Positions 19,250 through 28,722 of a stretch of DNA of 64,000 nt are shown piece after piece. The stretch spans positions 1,054,001 to 1,118,000 of the forward strand of contig NZ_JAUSSF010000001.1 in NCBI RefSeq assembly GCF_030812195.1, written 5' to 3'. The notes under the pieces were generated by a model. The model ran no database searches and was not told the DNA's origin. It worked only from the letters and a program-made list of their open reading frames with translations. Position numbers and translations under genes: made by a program. The stretch is from Chryseobacterium lathyri. Lineage in GTDB: Bacteria; Bacteroidota; Bacteroidia; Flavobacteriales; Weeksellaceae. Every line of letters begins with the position of its first letter. Positions within the stretch are counted from its first letter, which is position 1.

Positions 19250-20509
19250 ATGAATTTCATTAATCACAATATAAAATTATTAGCATTTGCCGCTTTAGGT
19301 TCAGGAATGTTTTTAGCTTGTGCACAAACAAAATCTGTAACCGCTTCAAAACCTTCAGCAGAAATTTCAAAATCAGGAAAAGCAGTTCCTACAAATCTCA
19401 AATGGTCTGAAAGAATGATGCTTTCCGAAATGCACCGTTTCCCGGAATCCTGGATGCTCGATTTCAGCAAAAGCCCGAAATGGACCTATCCATCGGCAAT
19501 TGTTTTGGATGCTGCTGAACAACTATACACAAAAACAGGTAAAAAAGAATATTATAATTACATCAGCGAATTCGGAGAAAAACTAATCAAAGAAGACGGT
19601 ACAATTCTTACCTATGAGATTGAAAAGTACAATATCGACCTTCTGAACAGCGGAAATGTTCTGCTATATCTTTACGAAAAAGAGAAAAAAGAAAAATACC
19701 TGAAAGCCCTTCAAACCCTCCGTTCCCAGATTGATGGGCAGCCACGAACTAAAGAAGGATCTTTCTGGCATAAAAAAATATATCCGTACCAAGTCTGGTT
19801 GGATGGCCTGTACATGGGAATGCCGTTCTACACACATTACACTAAGGATTTTGTAAAAGGCCCGGAAGCAGCAAAAGCGTATGATGATATTATTTTTCAG
19901 TTTGATTCGGTTCAAAAGAATCTTTTAGACAAAAAAACCGGATTGCTTTATCACGCATGGGATGAAAGCAAAGAACAGGCCTGGGCAAACAAAGAAACCG
20001 GGCTTTCCCCGAATTTCTGGGGAAGAGCGATGGGTTGGTACGGAATGGCAATGGTGGATGTTTTGGATTATTTACCTAAAGATCATCCGGGAAGAGCAAG
20101 ATTAATTTCTTACATAAAATCTTACACCGATGCCATCATCAAAGTCCAGGACAAAGATAGCGGACTTTGGTATCAGGTTTTGGATAAGCCATTAGCAAAT
20201 GGTAATTATGAAGAAGCTACAGCATCGGCAATGTTTGTTTACACAATCATTAAATCTGTCAACAACGGTTACCTTCCAAAATCTTATAGAGCTTATGCTA
20301 AAAAAGGCTACGACGGAATCATCAAAAATTTAATTACCGTTGACGAAAACGGAGTTGTAAACTTAAATAAATGTTGTGCAGTAGCTGGCTTAGGTGGAAA
20401 ACCTTACAGAGACGGCTCATATGAATATTATGTGAATGAGGAAATTCGTTCCAACGACGCAAAAGGAACAGGACCGTTCATTTTGGCAAGCCTGGAATTT
20501 GAAAAATAA
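19250..20509 (+). CDS. Unsaturated galacturonyl hydrolase, GH105 lipoprotein
   Basis: Removes the 4,5-unsaturated galacturonyl residue left by pectin or rhamnogalacturonan lyases, through an (alpha/alpha)6 barrel. The YteR/YesR-type motifs are visible: QVWLDGLYMGMPF (catalytic Asp), SPNFWGRAMGWYGMAMVD and the C-terminal YRDGSYEYYVNE. The N-terminus ends in MFLACAQ, a lipobox, so it is probably anchored in a membrane. It follows the DUF4861 gene by 11 bp. Preference for galacturonyl-galacturonate over galacturonyl-rhamnose cannot be read from sequence alone. Confidence 0.9.
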   Translation: MNFINHNIKLLAFAALGSGMFLACAQTKSVTASKPSAEISKSGKAVPTNLKWSERMMLSEMHRFPESWMLDFSKSPKWTYPSAIVLDAAEQLYTKTGKKEYYNYISEFGEKLIKEDGTILTYEIEKYNIDLLNSGNVLLYLYEKEKKEKYLKALQTLRSQIDGQPRTKEGSFWHKKIYPYQVWLDGLYMGMPFYTHYTKDFVKGPEAAKAYDDIIFQFDSVQKNLLDKKTGLLYHAWDESKEQAWANKETGLSPNFWGRAMGWYGMAMVDVLDYLPKDHPGRARLISYIKSYTDAIIKVQDKDSGLWYQVLDKPLANGNYEEATASAMFVYTIIKSVNNGYLPKSYRAYAKKGYDGIIKNLITVDENGVVNLNKCCAVAGLGGKPYRDGSYEYYVNEEIRSNDAKGTGPFILASLEFEK

Positions 20510-20647
20510 TTAATTCAGTATCTGTTGAATTCTAAGCATAAATTTTCTCCTCTTTGCTGGGTGAAATGCCTTTGCAAACGAAAAGTATGCAGGAATATTA
20601 AAAAATATTTGCGCCTATTGCATTAAAAAACAGATTAAAATCTGCTT

Positions 20648-22288
20648 ATGACAAACAAAATTTTAAATATACTTTCAATCACAGTTTTTTCTGTTGCATC
20701 AAATTATTTGAATGCCCAGGAAAAAAATTATGTTTCCGAAGTTTGGACAGCCGATCAGGGGAAAAATTACAGAAATCCGATTTTGTATGCAGATTATTCC
20801 GATCCGGATGCGATTCGTGTCGATGAAGATTATTATATGACAGCCTCAAGTTTCAATGAAGCTCCGGGACTGCCTATTCTCCATTCAAAAGATATGGTTA
20901 ATTGGAAATTAGTGAATTATGCACTTCCGGATGTTCTTCCCAATGACCATTTTTCAACTCCCAAAAGAGGTGACGGAGTTTGGGCACCAAGCATCAGGTT
21001 CCATAAAGGTGAATTTTATATTTATTGGGGTGACCCCGATTTTGGAATTTATATGGTTAAAACCAAAGATCCGTTGGGAACTTGGGAAAAACCGGTTTTA
21101 GTGATGGAAGGAAAAGGTCTGATTGATTCTTGTCCGTTTTGGGATGATAATGGAAATGCATATTTAGTTCATGGCTGGGCAGGAAGTCGCGCAGGTGTGA
21201 AAAGTTTACTTTCAGTGAATAAAATGAATCCGGAAGGAACAAAAATCTTGGATAAAGGCGTTCATATTTTTGATGGTCACGATGCCCATCCAACCATTGA
21301 AGGCCCGAAATTTTATAAAAGAAATGGTTATTACTACATTTTTGCTCCTGCAGGCGGAGTGGCAACTGGTTGGCAACTGGTGCTGAGATCAAAAAATATT
21401 TATGGTCCTTACGAAGAAAAAGTTGTACTGGAGCAAGGTTCAACGAAAATCAACGGCCCTCATCAGGGAGCTTGGGTGGATACACCTTCAGGTGAAGATT
21501 GGTTCTACCATTTTCAGGATATTGATGCAGGTGGAAGAATCGTTCACCTGCAGCCTATGAAATGGGAAAAAGACTGGCCTGTCATCGGAATCGACAATAA
21601 TAAAAATGGAATCGGCGAGCCGGTTTTAACCTATAAAAAGCCAAACATAGGACAATCCTACCCTACCGCTACACCTCCTGAAACGGATGAATTTGATGGT
21701 GAAAAATTAGGCATTCAATGGCAATGGAGCGCGAATGAAAATATCGTCTGGTCATCAAAACTTCCTGGACAGAATTTTTTAAGATTGTTCTCAATGAAAG
21801 TTCCTGAAGGTGAAAAAAATCTCTGGAACGTTCCGAATTTATTAACTCAAAAATTCCCTGCTCCGAATTTTGCAGCTTCAACGAAGGTTAAATTAATTCC
21901 CGAAGACGCCAAAGAAGGAAAAACCGCAGGACTTTTAGTGATGGGATTAGATCATGAATCCATCATAATTACCAATAAACCGGATGGATTTTATTTACAG
22001 TTAAGAAGGGCCGAAAAGGCTGATAAAGGCGGGGAAGAAAAGGTTTTATTTGAGACAAAATTAAAAGGGAATGAAGCTTATTTAAAAGTAAATGTGAACA
22101 AACCGAATGGATTATGCCAGTTCAGCTACAGCGAGAACGGGAAAAATTTCACAAAAGTGGGAGATGTATTTCAGGCAAAACCCGGAAAATGGATTGGTGC
22201 TAAGGTCGGTTTATACAGCATAAGCACAACCAAAGCACCTCGCGGTGGATATGCGGATTTTGATTGGTTTAGGATTACTAAGAATTAA
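20648..22288 (+). CDS. GH43 glycoside hydrolase with C-terminal sandwich domain
   Basis: Five-bladed beta-propeller (about 30-340) plus a C-terminal concanavalin-like domain (about 350-545), the architecture of GH43 beta-xylosidases, arabinofuranosidases and exo-galactanases. The catalytic triad is recognisable: Asp in DYSDPDAIRVDEDYYMT, Asp in LIDSCPFWDDNG and Glu in IEGPKFYKRNGYYY. The signal peptide ends near LNAQ (about residue 24). In this locus it probably trims arabinan or galactan side chains of rhamnogalacturonan I, or xylose on xylogalacturonan. The subfamily is not determined. Confidence 0.87.
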   Translation: MTNKILNILSITVFSVASNYLNAQEKNYVSEVWTADQGKNYRNPILYADYSDPDAIRVDEDYYMTASSFNEAPGLPILHSKDMVNWKLVNYALPDVLPNDHFSTPKRGDGVWAPSIRFHKGEFYIYWGDPDFGIYMVKTKDPLGTWEKPVLVMEGKGLIDSCPFWDDNGNAYLVHGWAGSRAGVKSLLSVNKMNPEGTKILDKGVHIFDGHDAHPTIEGPKFYKRNGYYYIFAPAGGVATGWQLVLRSKNIYGPYEEKVVLEQGSTKINGPHQGAWVDTPSGEDWFYHFQDIDAGGRIVHLQPMKWEKDWPVIGIDNNKNGIGEPVLTYKKPNIGQSYPTATPPETDEFDGEKLGIQWQWSANENIVWSSKLPGQNFLRLFSMKVPEGEKNLWNVPNLLTQKFPAPNFAASTKVKLIPEDAKEGKTAGLLVMGLDHESIIITNKPDGFYLQLRRAEKADKGGEEKVLFETKLKGNEAYLKVNVNKPNGLCQFSYSENGKNFTKVGDVFQAKPGKWIGAKVGLYSISTTKAPRGGYADFDWFRITKN

Positions 22289-22397
22289 AATTATGGTTGG
22301 TAAATCGCAAAGACCCAAGGAATATTTAAAGGCATATGTTTTAGATGCAAGGATTTTATCTTCGATAAAATTTTATACTGTAAAACGTCTGTCATCT

Positions 22398-22480
22398 TGA
22401 TACTTCTACAAACTCAGCATGATAGCGTTCAAACTAGCAGCTAGTATCAGGGATGTCACACTGAGCCTGTCGAAGTGTCT
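22398..22480. repeat. Intergenic palindromic repeat (degenerate copy)
   Basis: Arms at 22398-22423 and 22455-22480 pair at about 18 of 26 positions. They contain CTTCTACAAACTCAGCATGA and the complement of the CTTCGACAGGCTCAG type. The same element in better shape lies at 27353-27437. It sits between the GH43 and CE12 genes, nested in a larger inverted repeat (GGTAAATCGCAAAG near 22300 and CCTTTGCGATTTACAAC near 22520). Confidence 0.55.
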
Positions 22481-22546
22481 TGCGTCTTAAAAACAGATTA
22501 AAAATAAAGAAATCTTGAGCCTTTGCGATTTACAACAAGATATAAT

Positions 22547-23392
22547 ATGAACAAAAAAGTCTTTAATATAGTTTCATTTTTATTCGTTGTTTTGCTGTTG
22601 TCTGCATGTCAATCACAGAGCAATGCCCAAAAGGCAACGGCAAAACACAATAAAAAAGTCACCCATATCTACCTTATCGGAGATTCAACAATGGCAGACT
22701 ACACTGGAAATTATGAGCCCGGAAAAGACTATATGAAAGTCCGTTATCCGATTACGGGTTGGGGACAGGTATTTCAGGCATTTTTTATGAAAGACAGTTT
22801 GGCTTCTTTGAAACCTGCAATTACAACAGATTCTGTTGCAATTATTGACAGAGCGCATGGTGGAAGAAGCACGCGAACTTTTTTTCAGGAAGGAAGATGG
22901 AGATATGTATATGAACATTTGCAACCAAATGATTATGTTTTTATGCAGTTTGGCCATAATGACGGTTCGGAAAAGCACACAGAACGATATGTAAATATTG
23001 AAGGATATAAAGAATTTTTAAGACTATTTGTAACTCAAACAAGACAAAAAGGTGGAAATCCTATTATATTAACGCCAGTTGCAAGAAATTATCCTTGGAA
23101 AGATGGAAAACTCGAAAATGTACATGGAGATTATTGGCAGGCCCCGATTGATATTGCTAAAGAAATGAATGTTCCCTACATTGATTTAAATAAATTGTCA
23201 ATGGACTATTTTACGGAAAAAGGACAGGATTTTACCACAAATCATTATTTCATGAATATTCCTGAGAATGTCTATGAAGCCTATCCGAAAGGTCAAAAGG
23301 ACAACACCCATTTCCAATCTGAAGGAGCAAAAGTTGTGGCGTCAATTGTTTATCAGGAATTTAAAAAATTAATTAAAACTCAAAAAAAATAG
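22547..23392 (+). CDS. Rhamnogalacturonan acetylesterase-like lipoprotein, CE12
   Basis: SGNH esterase that deacetylates pectin backbone residues. Block I IGDSTMADYTG carries the nucleophile Ser, block III contains QFGHNDGS, and the catalytic pair is in KDNTHFQSEGA (Asp and His). The ATG at 22547 is preferred over an upstream in-frame TTG because it yields a clean lipoprotein signal ending LLLSAC. It stops 1 bp before the GH28 start, so the two are co-translated. It is a paralog of the CE12 at 27473 but has a longer insert after the nucleophile. Confidence 0.9.
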   Translation: MNKKVFNIVSFLFVVLLLSACQSQSNAQKATAKHNKKVTHIYLIGDSTMADYTGNYEPGKDYMKVRYPITGWGQVFQAFFMKDSLASLKPAITTDSVAIIDRAHGGRSTRTFFQEGRWRYVYEHLQPNDYVFMQFGHNDGSEKHTERYVNIEGYKEFLRLFVTQTRQKGGNPIILTPVARNYPWKDGKLENVHGDYWQAPIDIAKEMNVPYIDLNKLSMDYFTEKGQDFTTNHYFMNIPENVYEAYPKGQKDNTHFQSEGAKVVASIVYQEFKKLIKTQKK

Positions 23393-23393
23393 A

Positions 23394-25061
23394 ATGAAGA
23401 AGTCTCTCAAAATTATCGGTTTAGTAGCAGCCATGATGTTTTCAGGCCAAATATATGCACAGAACCTGGATATTTACAAAAATATTGAGTTTAAAATGCC
23501 TCAGGTTGTAGAAACCTCTTTTCCTGCAAACACAGTTTCCATCATACAATTTGGCGGAGTTGCGGGCGGAAATGTAAAAAATACAGAAGCTTTCAAAAAA
23601 GCAATCGATGACCTTTCTAAAAAAGGGGGCGGAAAATTGATTGTTCCCCGCGGAATGTGGTTAACAGGACCAATTGAATTGAAAAGTAATATCAATCTTC
23701 ACATAGAAGAAGGTGCATTTATCATATTTAGTAAAGATAAAAACGATTATCCTTTAGTTGATGTAAGCTTTGAAGGATTAAATACAATCCGTTGCCAATC
23801 ACCTATTTCTGCAAGAAACGCAACTAATATTGCCATCACGGGTAAAGGAGTAATCGACGGAAGCGGTGATGCCTGGAGAGCCATTAAAAAAGGTAAAGTA
23901 TCTGAATCTGAATGGAAAGAGATTGTAAAATCCGGCGGAATTTTATCTTCAGACGGTAAAACCTGGTACCCCTCAGAAAGTTATAAGAAAGGATTTGAAA
24001 GCAGTTCGAGTTTCAACGTTCCTGATAAAATTTCCAAGGAAGAGCTAAAATCAGTTAAAGATTTTCTTCGTCCCGTAATGGTAAGTTTGGTAGGTTGTGA
24101 CAAGGTTTTGCTGGATGGTCCGACTTTCCAGAATTCTCCCGCCTGGAACCTTCATCCGTTGATGTGTTCGAATGTAATTTTAAGAAATCTTACCGTTAGA
24201 AATCCTTGGTTTTCACAAAACGGCGATGGTGTAGATTTAGAATCCTGTAAAAACGTTTTAATCTACGATAATACGTTTGACGTTGGTGACGATGCGATTT
24301 GCATTAAATCAGGAAAAAATGAAGACGGCAGAAAAAGAAACATGCCGACTGAAAATGTAATTATTAAAAACAATATCGTGTATCACGGTCACGGAGGTTT
24401 TGTCATAGGAAGTGAAATGTCCGGAGGAGCCAGAAATATTCACGTTTCCGACTGTACTTTTATCGGGACAGACATCGGTTTACGTTTCAAAACAACCCGT
24501 GGAAGAGGCGGAATCGTTGAAAATATTTACATAAAAAACATCGATATGATTAATATTCCGACACAGGTAATTGGCTTCAATATGTTTTATGAAGGCGCTT
24601 CACCGGTTTTGGAAGACGGACAGAAAAAAGAAGGTAACAAAGCACCGGAAAAGGTTTATCCCGTAACAGAGGAAACTCCGATTTTCAGGAATATTTTCTT
24701 TAAAAACATCAATGCAGTTAATTCTTATGAAGCAATCACATTATTCGGTTTAGCCGAAATGAATCTTAAAAATATTGTGATTGAAGATTCACAGTTTGAC
24801 ACAAAAAAAGCTCTTACCATCGTAGATTCAGATGGAATACAATTAAAAAATGTGAAGCTGAAATATTCTGAAGGAATGGGAGCAACAGTTTACAACAGTA
24901 AAAATATCAACCTTGCGACGGTAAAATTTGAATCTCAAAACAAGCCGTTCATCAAGATTTTAGGAAATAAATCGGGACCTGTATTGTTACCAAGGGAAAT
25001 TGCAAATGATAAAAACGCAATTTCTATCGGAACTGATGTAGCTAAGAATTCAGTTAAATAG
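23394..25061 (+). CDS. GH28 polygalacturonase
   Basis: Hydrolyses alpha-1,4-galacturonic linkages; many bacterial relatives are exo-acting on oligogalacturonides. A parallel beta-helix of 555 residues follows a signal peptide (about 1-22, ending IYAQ). Catalytic motifs occur in order: NGDGVDLES (Asp), VGDDAICIKSGK (Asp pair), YHGHGGFVIGSEM (His) and LRFKTTRGRGG (Arg-x-Lys). It starts 1 bp after the CE12 stop. An Asn-rich turn ladder is present, as expected for the fold. Confidence 0.93.
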   Translation: MKKSLKIIGLVAAMMFSGQIYAQNLDIYKNIEFKMPQVVETSFPANTVSIIQFGGVAGGNVKNTEAFKKAIDDLSKKGGGKLIVPRGMWLTGPIELKSNINLHIEEGAFIIFSKDKNDYPLVDVSFEGLNTIRCQSPISARNATNIAITGKGVIDGSGDAWRAIKKGKVSESEWKEIVKSGGILSSDGKTWYPSESYKKGFESSSSFNVPDKISKEELKSVKDFLRPVMVSLVGCDKVLLDGPTFQNSPAWNLHPLMCSNVILRNLTVRNPWFSQNGDGVDLESCKNVLIYDNTFDVGDDAICIKSGKNEDGRKRNMPTENVIIKNNIVYHGHGGFVIGSEMSGGARNIHVSDCTFIGTDIGLRFKTTRGRGGIVENIYIKNIDMINIPTQVIGFNMFYEGASPVLEDGQKKEGNKAPEKVYPVTEETPIFRNIFFKNINAVNSYEAITLFGLAEMNLKNIVIEDSQFDTKKALTIVDSDGIQLKNVKLKYSEGMGATVYNSKNINLATVKFESQNKPFIKILGNKSGPVLLPREIANDKNAISIGTDVAKNSVK

Positions 25062-25225
25062 TTGGAAAATCGCAAAGATTTTTAATCTTAATGATTTTTT
25101 AAGGCACAAGAAAATCAAAGATTTTCAGCAAAGTTTGCAATGTGAAATTTTATCTTAGATAAAATCCTTGAGCCTTAAAACGTAAACATTGTAACTCTAC
25201 TTTGCGCCTTTGCAATTTTCCAACA
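25062..25225. repeat. Long intergenic inverted repeat
   Basis: GTTGGAAAATCGCAAAG at the left edge pairs with CTTTGCAATTTTCCAAC at the right edge (16 of 17). Inside are a smaller GATTTTCAGCAAAGTTTGC segment and a TTTTATCTTAGATAAAAT hairpin. The same outline (TAAATCGCAAAG .. CTTTGCGATTTA with an ATTTTATC..GATAAAAT core) flanks the spacer at 22295-22530, so this is a dispersed intergenic element. No gene is present. Confidence 0.5.
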
Positions 25226-25267
25226 TATTAAAATAAACAAACAGCATTAAAAAAATTCCACAGGCGA

Positions 25268-26185
25268 ATGATTTTTAACAAAAAACATACTTATATTTCT
25301 ATTTTTTTAATGGGAGGAACATTAGCATTCGGCCAGATTCAACGGCCGAATGCAACTCCTTATACCAACGAAGCGACCTACGAAAAACTAAAGAAAAAGC
25401 ATACTTTTATTACTCCGATTGATCGGCCGGTTCCGCAAAATATCGGAATTGATAAAGATATAGAATATGCAAACAGCAACGGAATTTCTTTAAAAGCAGA
25501 TGTCTACTATCCTCTTGATAAATCCAAAAAGTATCCCGGAATTGCAATGGTTCACGGTGGTGGCTGGATTTCAGGAAGCAAGGAAAATGAAAAGTTCATG
25601 GCTATGGAATTGGCTTCAAAAGGCTATGTCGCCATCGCAGTCGGTTATCGATTGGCTGATGTTGCAAAATATCCCGCCGGAGTTGAAGATATTCAGGAAG
25701 CTATTAACTGGTTAAGGAAAAACAGAAAAAAATATTCTTTAGATCAAAATAAAATGGCAGTTTTAGGTGAATCTGCAGGTGCTCAGATCGCAACCTTAGT
25801 TGGTGTAAGATCAAAGAATAAAATTAAGGCAATCATCAATATTGACGGAATTGTTTCGTTTATTCATCCCGAAGCTGAAGAAAGTACTTATGCATCTTAT
25901 TGGCTGGGTGGTGACAGAAATGTCAATTTAAAAAACTGGACAGAAGCTTCACCCTTGGAATTTGTCAATAAAAATACCCCTCCTACCCTTTTCATCAACA
26001 GTTCGCAACCCCGTTTCCATGCCGGTCGGGACGATATGATGAAGAAGCTGAAGAGCTATAATATTCTAACTGAGTTTCATGAAATTAAAGATTCTCCTCA
26101 TTCATTTTGGAGTGCAGATCCCTGGTTTACGGAAACCCTGAATTATACTGTTGATTTTTTAAACAAAGTTTTGAAAAAAAAATAA
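25268..26185 (+). CDS. Secreted alpha/beta-hydrolase esterase
   Basis: Carbohydrate-esterase-like lipase/esterase with signal peptide (ending LAFGQ, about 22). The oxyanion motif MVHGGGWISGS, nucleophile elbow VLGESAGAQ, a late acid near GRDDM and the His in DSPHSFW complete the triad. It belongs to the BD-FAE/acetylesterase-like group often present in pectin loci, and would remove acetyl or feruloyl groups from pectin side chains. Exact ester specificity is unknown. Confidence 0.82.
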   Translation: MIFNKKHTYISIFLMGGTLAFGQIQRPNATPYTNEATYEKLKKKHTFITPIDRPVPQNIGIDKDIEYANSNGISLKADVYYPLDKSKKYPGIAMVHGGGWISGSKENEKFMAMELASKGYVAIAVGYRLADVAKYPAGVEDIQEAINWLRKNRKKYSLDQNKMAVLGESAGAQIATLVGVRSKNKIKAIINIDGIVSFIHPEAEESTYASYWLGGDRNVNLKNWTEASPLEFVNKNTPPTLFINSSQPRFHAGRDDMMKKLKSYNILTEFHEIKDSPHSFWSADPWFTETLNYTVDFLNKVLKKK

Positions 26186-26368
26186 TGATTTTAAACGCGA
26201 AGATTTAATTAATGCAATATGTATTTTAAGAAGCAAAGATGAATCAACAAATTGAATTTATGAAGTTGTTGTCATAGCCTCGCAAGGCAAATTTTATTTG
26301 CCTTTGTTTTCTAAAAATTAGAAGTTTTGTAAAATAAGTCTTTGCGCCAAAAAATAACAAATCATTTT

Positions 26369-27337
26369 ATGAAAAAATTATTCTTAATTCTATTCATTTC
26401 GATTACTCAGTTTCTCTTTGCGGGAAATGATCCATATATTAAAATGACCGTGGCTAAAGACGGAAGCGGAGATTTTACATCCATTCAGAAAGCGATCAAT
26501 TCTATAAGAGATTTAGGACCTGCGGAAGCATTGATTTTTATTAAATCAGGAACTTATAACGAAAAAATTATAATCCCTTCTTCAAAACATAAAATCACGT
26601 TAGAAGGCGAAAATAAAGACACTACAATTATCACCAACAATGATTTTTCAGGAAAACTGGATTCGTTTAATGAAAAAATGACAACTTTCAATTCTTACAC
26701 TTTGTTGGTAATGGGTGATGATATAAAAATAAGTAATGTAACGATTCAGAACTCTTCATGCAATGAAGGACAAGCGGTTTCCCTTCATGTTGAAGGTGAC
26801 CGTTTTATTATTAAAAATTCTAATATTCTGGGTTGCCAGGATACGATTTATTCTGCAACCAATCACAGCAGACAATATTTTGAAAACTGTTATATTGAAG
26901 GGACGACAGATTTTATTTTCGGTCAGGCAACAGTTATTTTTAAGAATTGTACCATTAAAAGTTTAGCCGATTCTTACATCACCGCAGCCGCAACGGAAGC
27001 CGGAAGGCAGTACGGTTTTGTCTTTTTCAACTGTAAATTAATCGCCAAAGAAGGCATCACAAAAGTCTACTTGGGAAGACCCTGGAGACCTTATGCAAAG
27101 ACAGTTTTCATTAATACAGAAATGGGAAAACATATTGTTCCTGAAGGCTGGAATCCGTGGAAAGGTGATAAAATGTTTCCTGATAAAGAAAAAACCGCTT
27201 ATTATGCAGAATTCGGGAGTAAAGGTGAAGGCGGAAATGTTTCAAAACGTGTAAGCTGGTCGTATCAATTGACGAAAAAAGCCTTGAAAAATTATACAAT
27301 TGAGAAAATTTTTGATGACTGGAATCCAAATAAATAA
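26369..27337 (+). CDS. Pectin methylesterase, CE8 (second copy)
   Basis: Second CE8 with the full motif set: GTYNEKI, GQAVSLHVEGDR, LGCQDTIYS, TTDFIFGQATVIF and LGRPWRPYAK. The ATG at 26369 is chosen because it gives a standard signal peptide ending QFLFAG; the frame is open further upstream from a TTG. It is about as long as the CE8 at 15711 and clearly related, but differs in substrate-facing loops, so the two may act on different methylation patterns. Confidence 0.9.
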   Translation: MKKLFLILFISITQFLFAGNDPYIKMTVAKDGSGDFTSIQKAINSIRDLGPAEALIFIKSGTYNEKIIIPSSKHKITLEGENKDTTIITNNDFSGKLDSFNEKMTTFNSYTLLVMGDDIKISNVTIQNSSCNEGQAVSLHVEGDRFIIKNSNILGCQDTIYSATNHSRQYFENCYIEGTTDFIFGQATVIFKNCTIKSLADSYITAAATEAGRQYGFVFFNCKLIAKEGITKVYLGRPWRPYAKTVFINTEMGKHIVPEGWNPWKGDKMFPDKEKTAYYAEFGSKGEGGNVSKRVSWSYQLTKKALKNYTIEKIFDDWNPNK

Positions 27338-27352
27338 TGAAATAATTAATTG

Positions 27353-27437
27353 AGATGCTTCGATAAGCTCAGCATGACCGTTCTAATACTAGACGTTTGA
27401 TCTGTAGCTATGTCATGCTGGGCTTGTCGAAGCATCT
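27353..27437. repeat. Intergenic palindromic repeat, intact copy
   Basis: The left arm AGATGCTTCGATAAGCTCAG continues to CATGAC, and the right arm is its reverse complement at 24 of 26 positions, around a roughly 33-bp loop. This is the better-preserved version of the element at 22398. It can form a strong bidirectional hairpin between the CE8 and CE12 genes. Confidence 0.65.
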
Positions 27438-27472
27438 TAAAAGTTTAAATATCAATAAAACGTAATTTAAAA

Positions 27473-28207
27473 ATGAAAAAAATTCTTTTAATAACATCCG
27501 TTTTTTTATCAATATTTACATTTGCACAAAAGCCAACATTATTTTTAATCGGCGATTCCACTATGGCAAATAAGGAAAACCCCGATAAAAACCCTGAACA
27601 CGGCTGGGGACAGGTTTTACCACAATTTTTAACAACAGGAATTGAAGTTCAGAATCACGCGATGAACGGGAGAAGCTCAAAAAGTTTCAGAACGGAAGGA
27701 AGATGGGATAAAGTTGAAAAACAACTTAAAAAAGGAGATTTTGTTGTTATTCAATTCGGTCATAATGATCAGAAATTGAAGGATTCTACAAAATTTACCA
27801 ATCCGTATACTCAATACAGAGCCAATTTGGAAAGATATGTAAATGAAACCAGAGCAAAAGGAGCAACTCCGATTCTGATGACTTCTATTGTGAGAAGAAA
27901 TTTCACTGAAAACGGCGTTTTGGTTGATACTCATAAAGAATATCCTTTGATGGTAAGAATGGTTGCTAATGATCTGAAAGTTCCGTTTGTGGATTTACAG
28001 TTATTGACAGAGCAAATGGAAATTTCATATGGCCCGGAAAATTCTAAAAAACTGCATCTTCATTTTGTAGAAGGTGAAAATCCATATTATCCAAAAGGAA
28101 AAGCTGATGACACGCATTTATCAAAATTAGGTGCAGAAACTGTTGCAAAATTAGCTTTGAAAGATTTGAAGAGCTTGAAAATTGGCTTGGAGAAGTATAC
28201 GAAATAA
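27473..28207 (+). CDS. Rhamnogalacturonan acetylesterase-like, CE12 (second copy)
   Basis: SGNH-fold esterase with signal peptide (ending FTFAQ, residue 19). Motifs: LIGDSTMANKE (Ser), HAMNGRSSKSF (Gly), VIQFGHNDQK (Asn) and ADDTHLSKLGA (Asp, His). At 244 residues it is the compact form of the family. It is probably periplasmic or secreted, in contrast with the lipoprotein paralog at 22547. Confidence 0.9.
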   Translation: MKKILLITSVFLSIFTFAQKPTLFLIGDSTMANKENPDKNPEHGWGQVLPQFLTTGIEVQNHAMNGRSSKSFRTEGRWDKVEKQLKKGDFVVIQFGHNDQKLKDSTKFTNPYTQYRANLERYVNETRAKGATPILMTSIVRRNFTENGVLVDTHKEYPLMVRMVANDLKVPFVDLQLLTEQMEISYGPENSKKLHLHFVEGENPYYPKGKADDTHLSKLGAETVAKLALKDLKSLKIGLEKYTK

Positions 28208-28208
28208 T

Positions 28209-28283
28209 AATTTCTCACAGATTACACGGATTTTCATAGATTAAAAAAAGACCTGCATAATCTGTGAAATCTGCGGAAGAAAA
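28209..28283. repeat. CACAGATTA-type flavobacterial intergenic repeat
   Basis: CACAGATTA pairs with TAATCTGTG around a loop with a poly-A stretch, followed by AATCTGCGG. A related AATCTGCGG-containing hairpin lies downstream of the GH95 gene (about 32210-32272). It belongs to the dispersed palindromes seen in most long spacers of this locus. Confidence 0.45.
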
Positions 28284-28351
28284 AACACTCTTTTTTATTA
28301 CTCTGATAAAAAAGAATTCCAATCATTAAATGAAATAAAAGAACAGAAAAT

Positions 28352-28693
28352 ATGAAATTCAAAAAAGAACCATTCTTCGACGGTAATTCCGGGTGGGAAG
28401 ATTTAGGAGGCGGAGTTTCCAGACAGTTTGTTGGGTACAATTCTCAAGTGATGATGGTGGTCGTAAAGTTTGAAAAAGATGCGATCGGAGCTTTACATCA
28501 GCATTTTCATTCGCAGATCACTTATGTTGCTTCGGGAGAATTTGAAGTAACAGTGAATGATGAAGTGAAAATTTTACAGAAAGGTGACGGTTTTTTTGCC
28601 CAGCCTAATATTTTTCATGGTGTAAAATGTCTGGAAGAAGGGCAGCTGATTGACGCTTTCACGCCGTTTAGGGAAGATTTTCTTAAAGATTAA
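28352..28693 (+). CDS. kdgF: KdgF-like cupin (uronate linearisation)
   Basis: A 113-residue single-domain cupin. Metal ligands are recognisable as H49-x-H51, Q55 and H89, and a D101-x-F103 with R107 set follows, which is the arrangement of KdgF proteins. KdgF opens the 4,5-unsaturated galacturonate ring to the linear keto sugar used by KduI. There is no signal peptide, so it acts in the cytoplasm. It fills the only gap between GH105 and the KduI/KduD genes of the divergent operon. A generic cupin function cannot be excluded, but context and motif agree. Confidence 0.8.
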   Translation: MKFKKEPFFDGNSGWEDLGGGVSRQFVGYNSQVMMVVVKFEKDAIGALHQHFHSQITYVASGEFEVTVNDEVKILQKGDGFFAQPNIFHGVKCLEEGQLIDAFTPFREDFLKD

Positions 28694-28722
28694 TTTCTTT
28701 CTTCTATTAAAACTTACTATTC

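Noticed and set aside
23600..23615. GCAATCGATG in the GH28 gene as a further operator
   Set aside because: Only half of the palindrome is present, and it codes for conserved residues of the enzyme.
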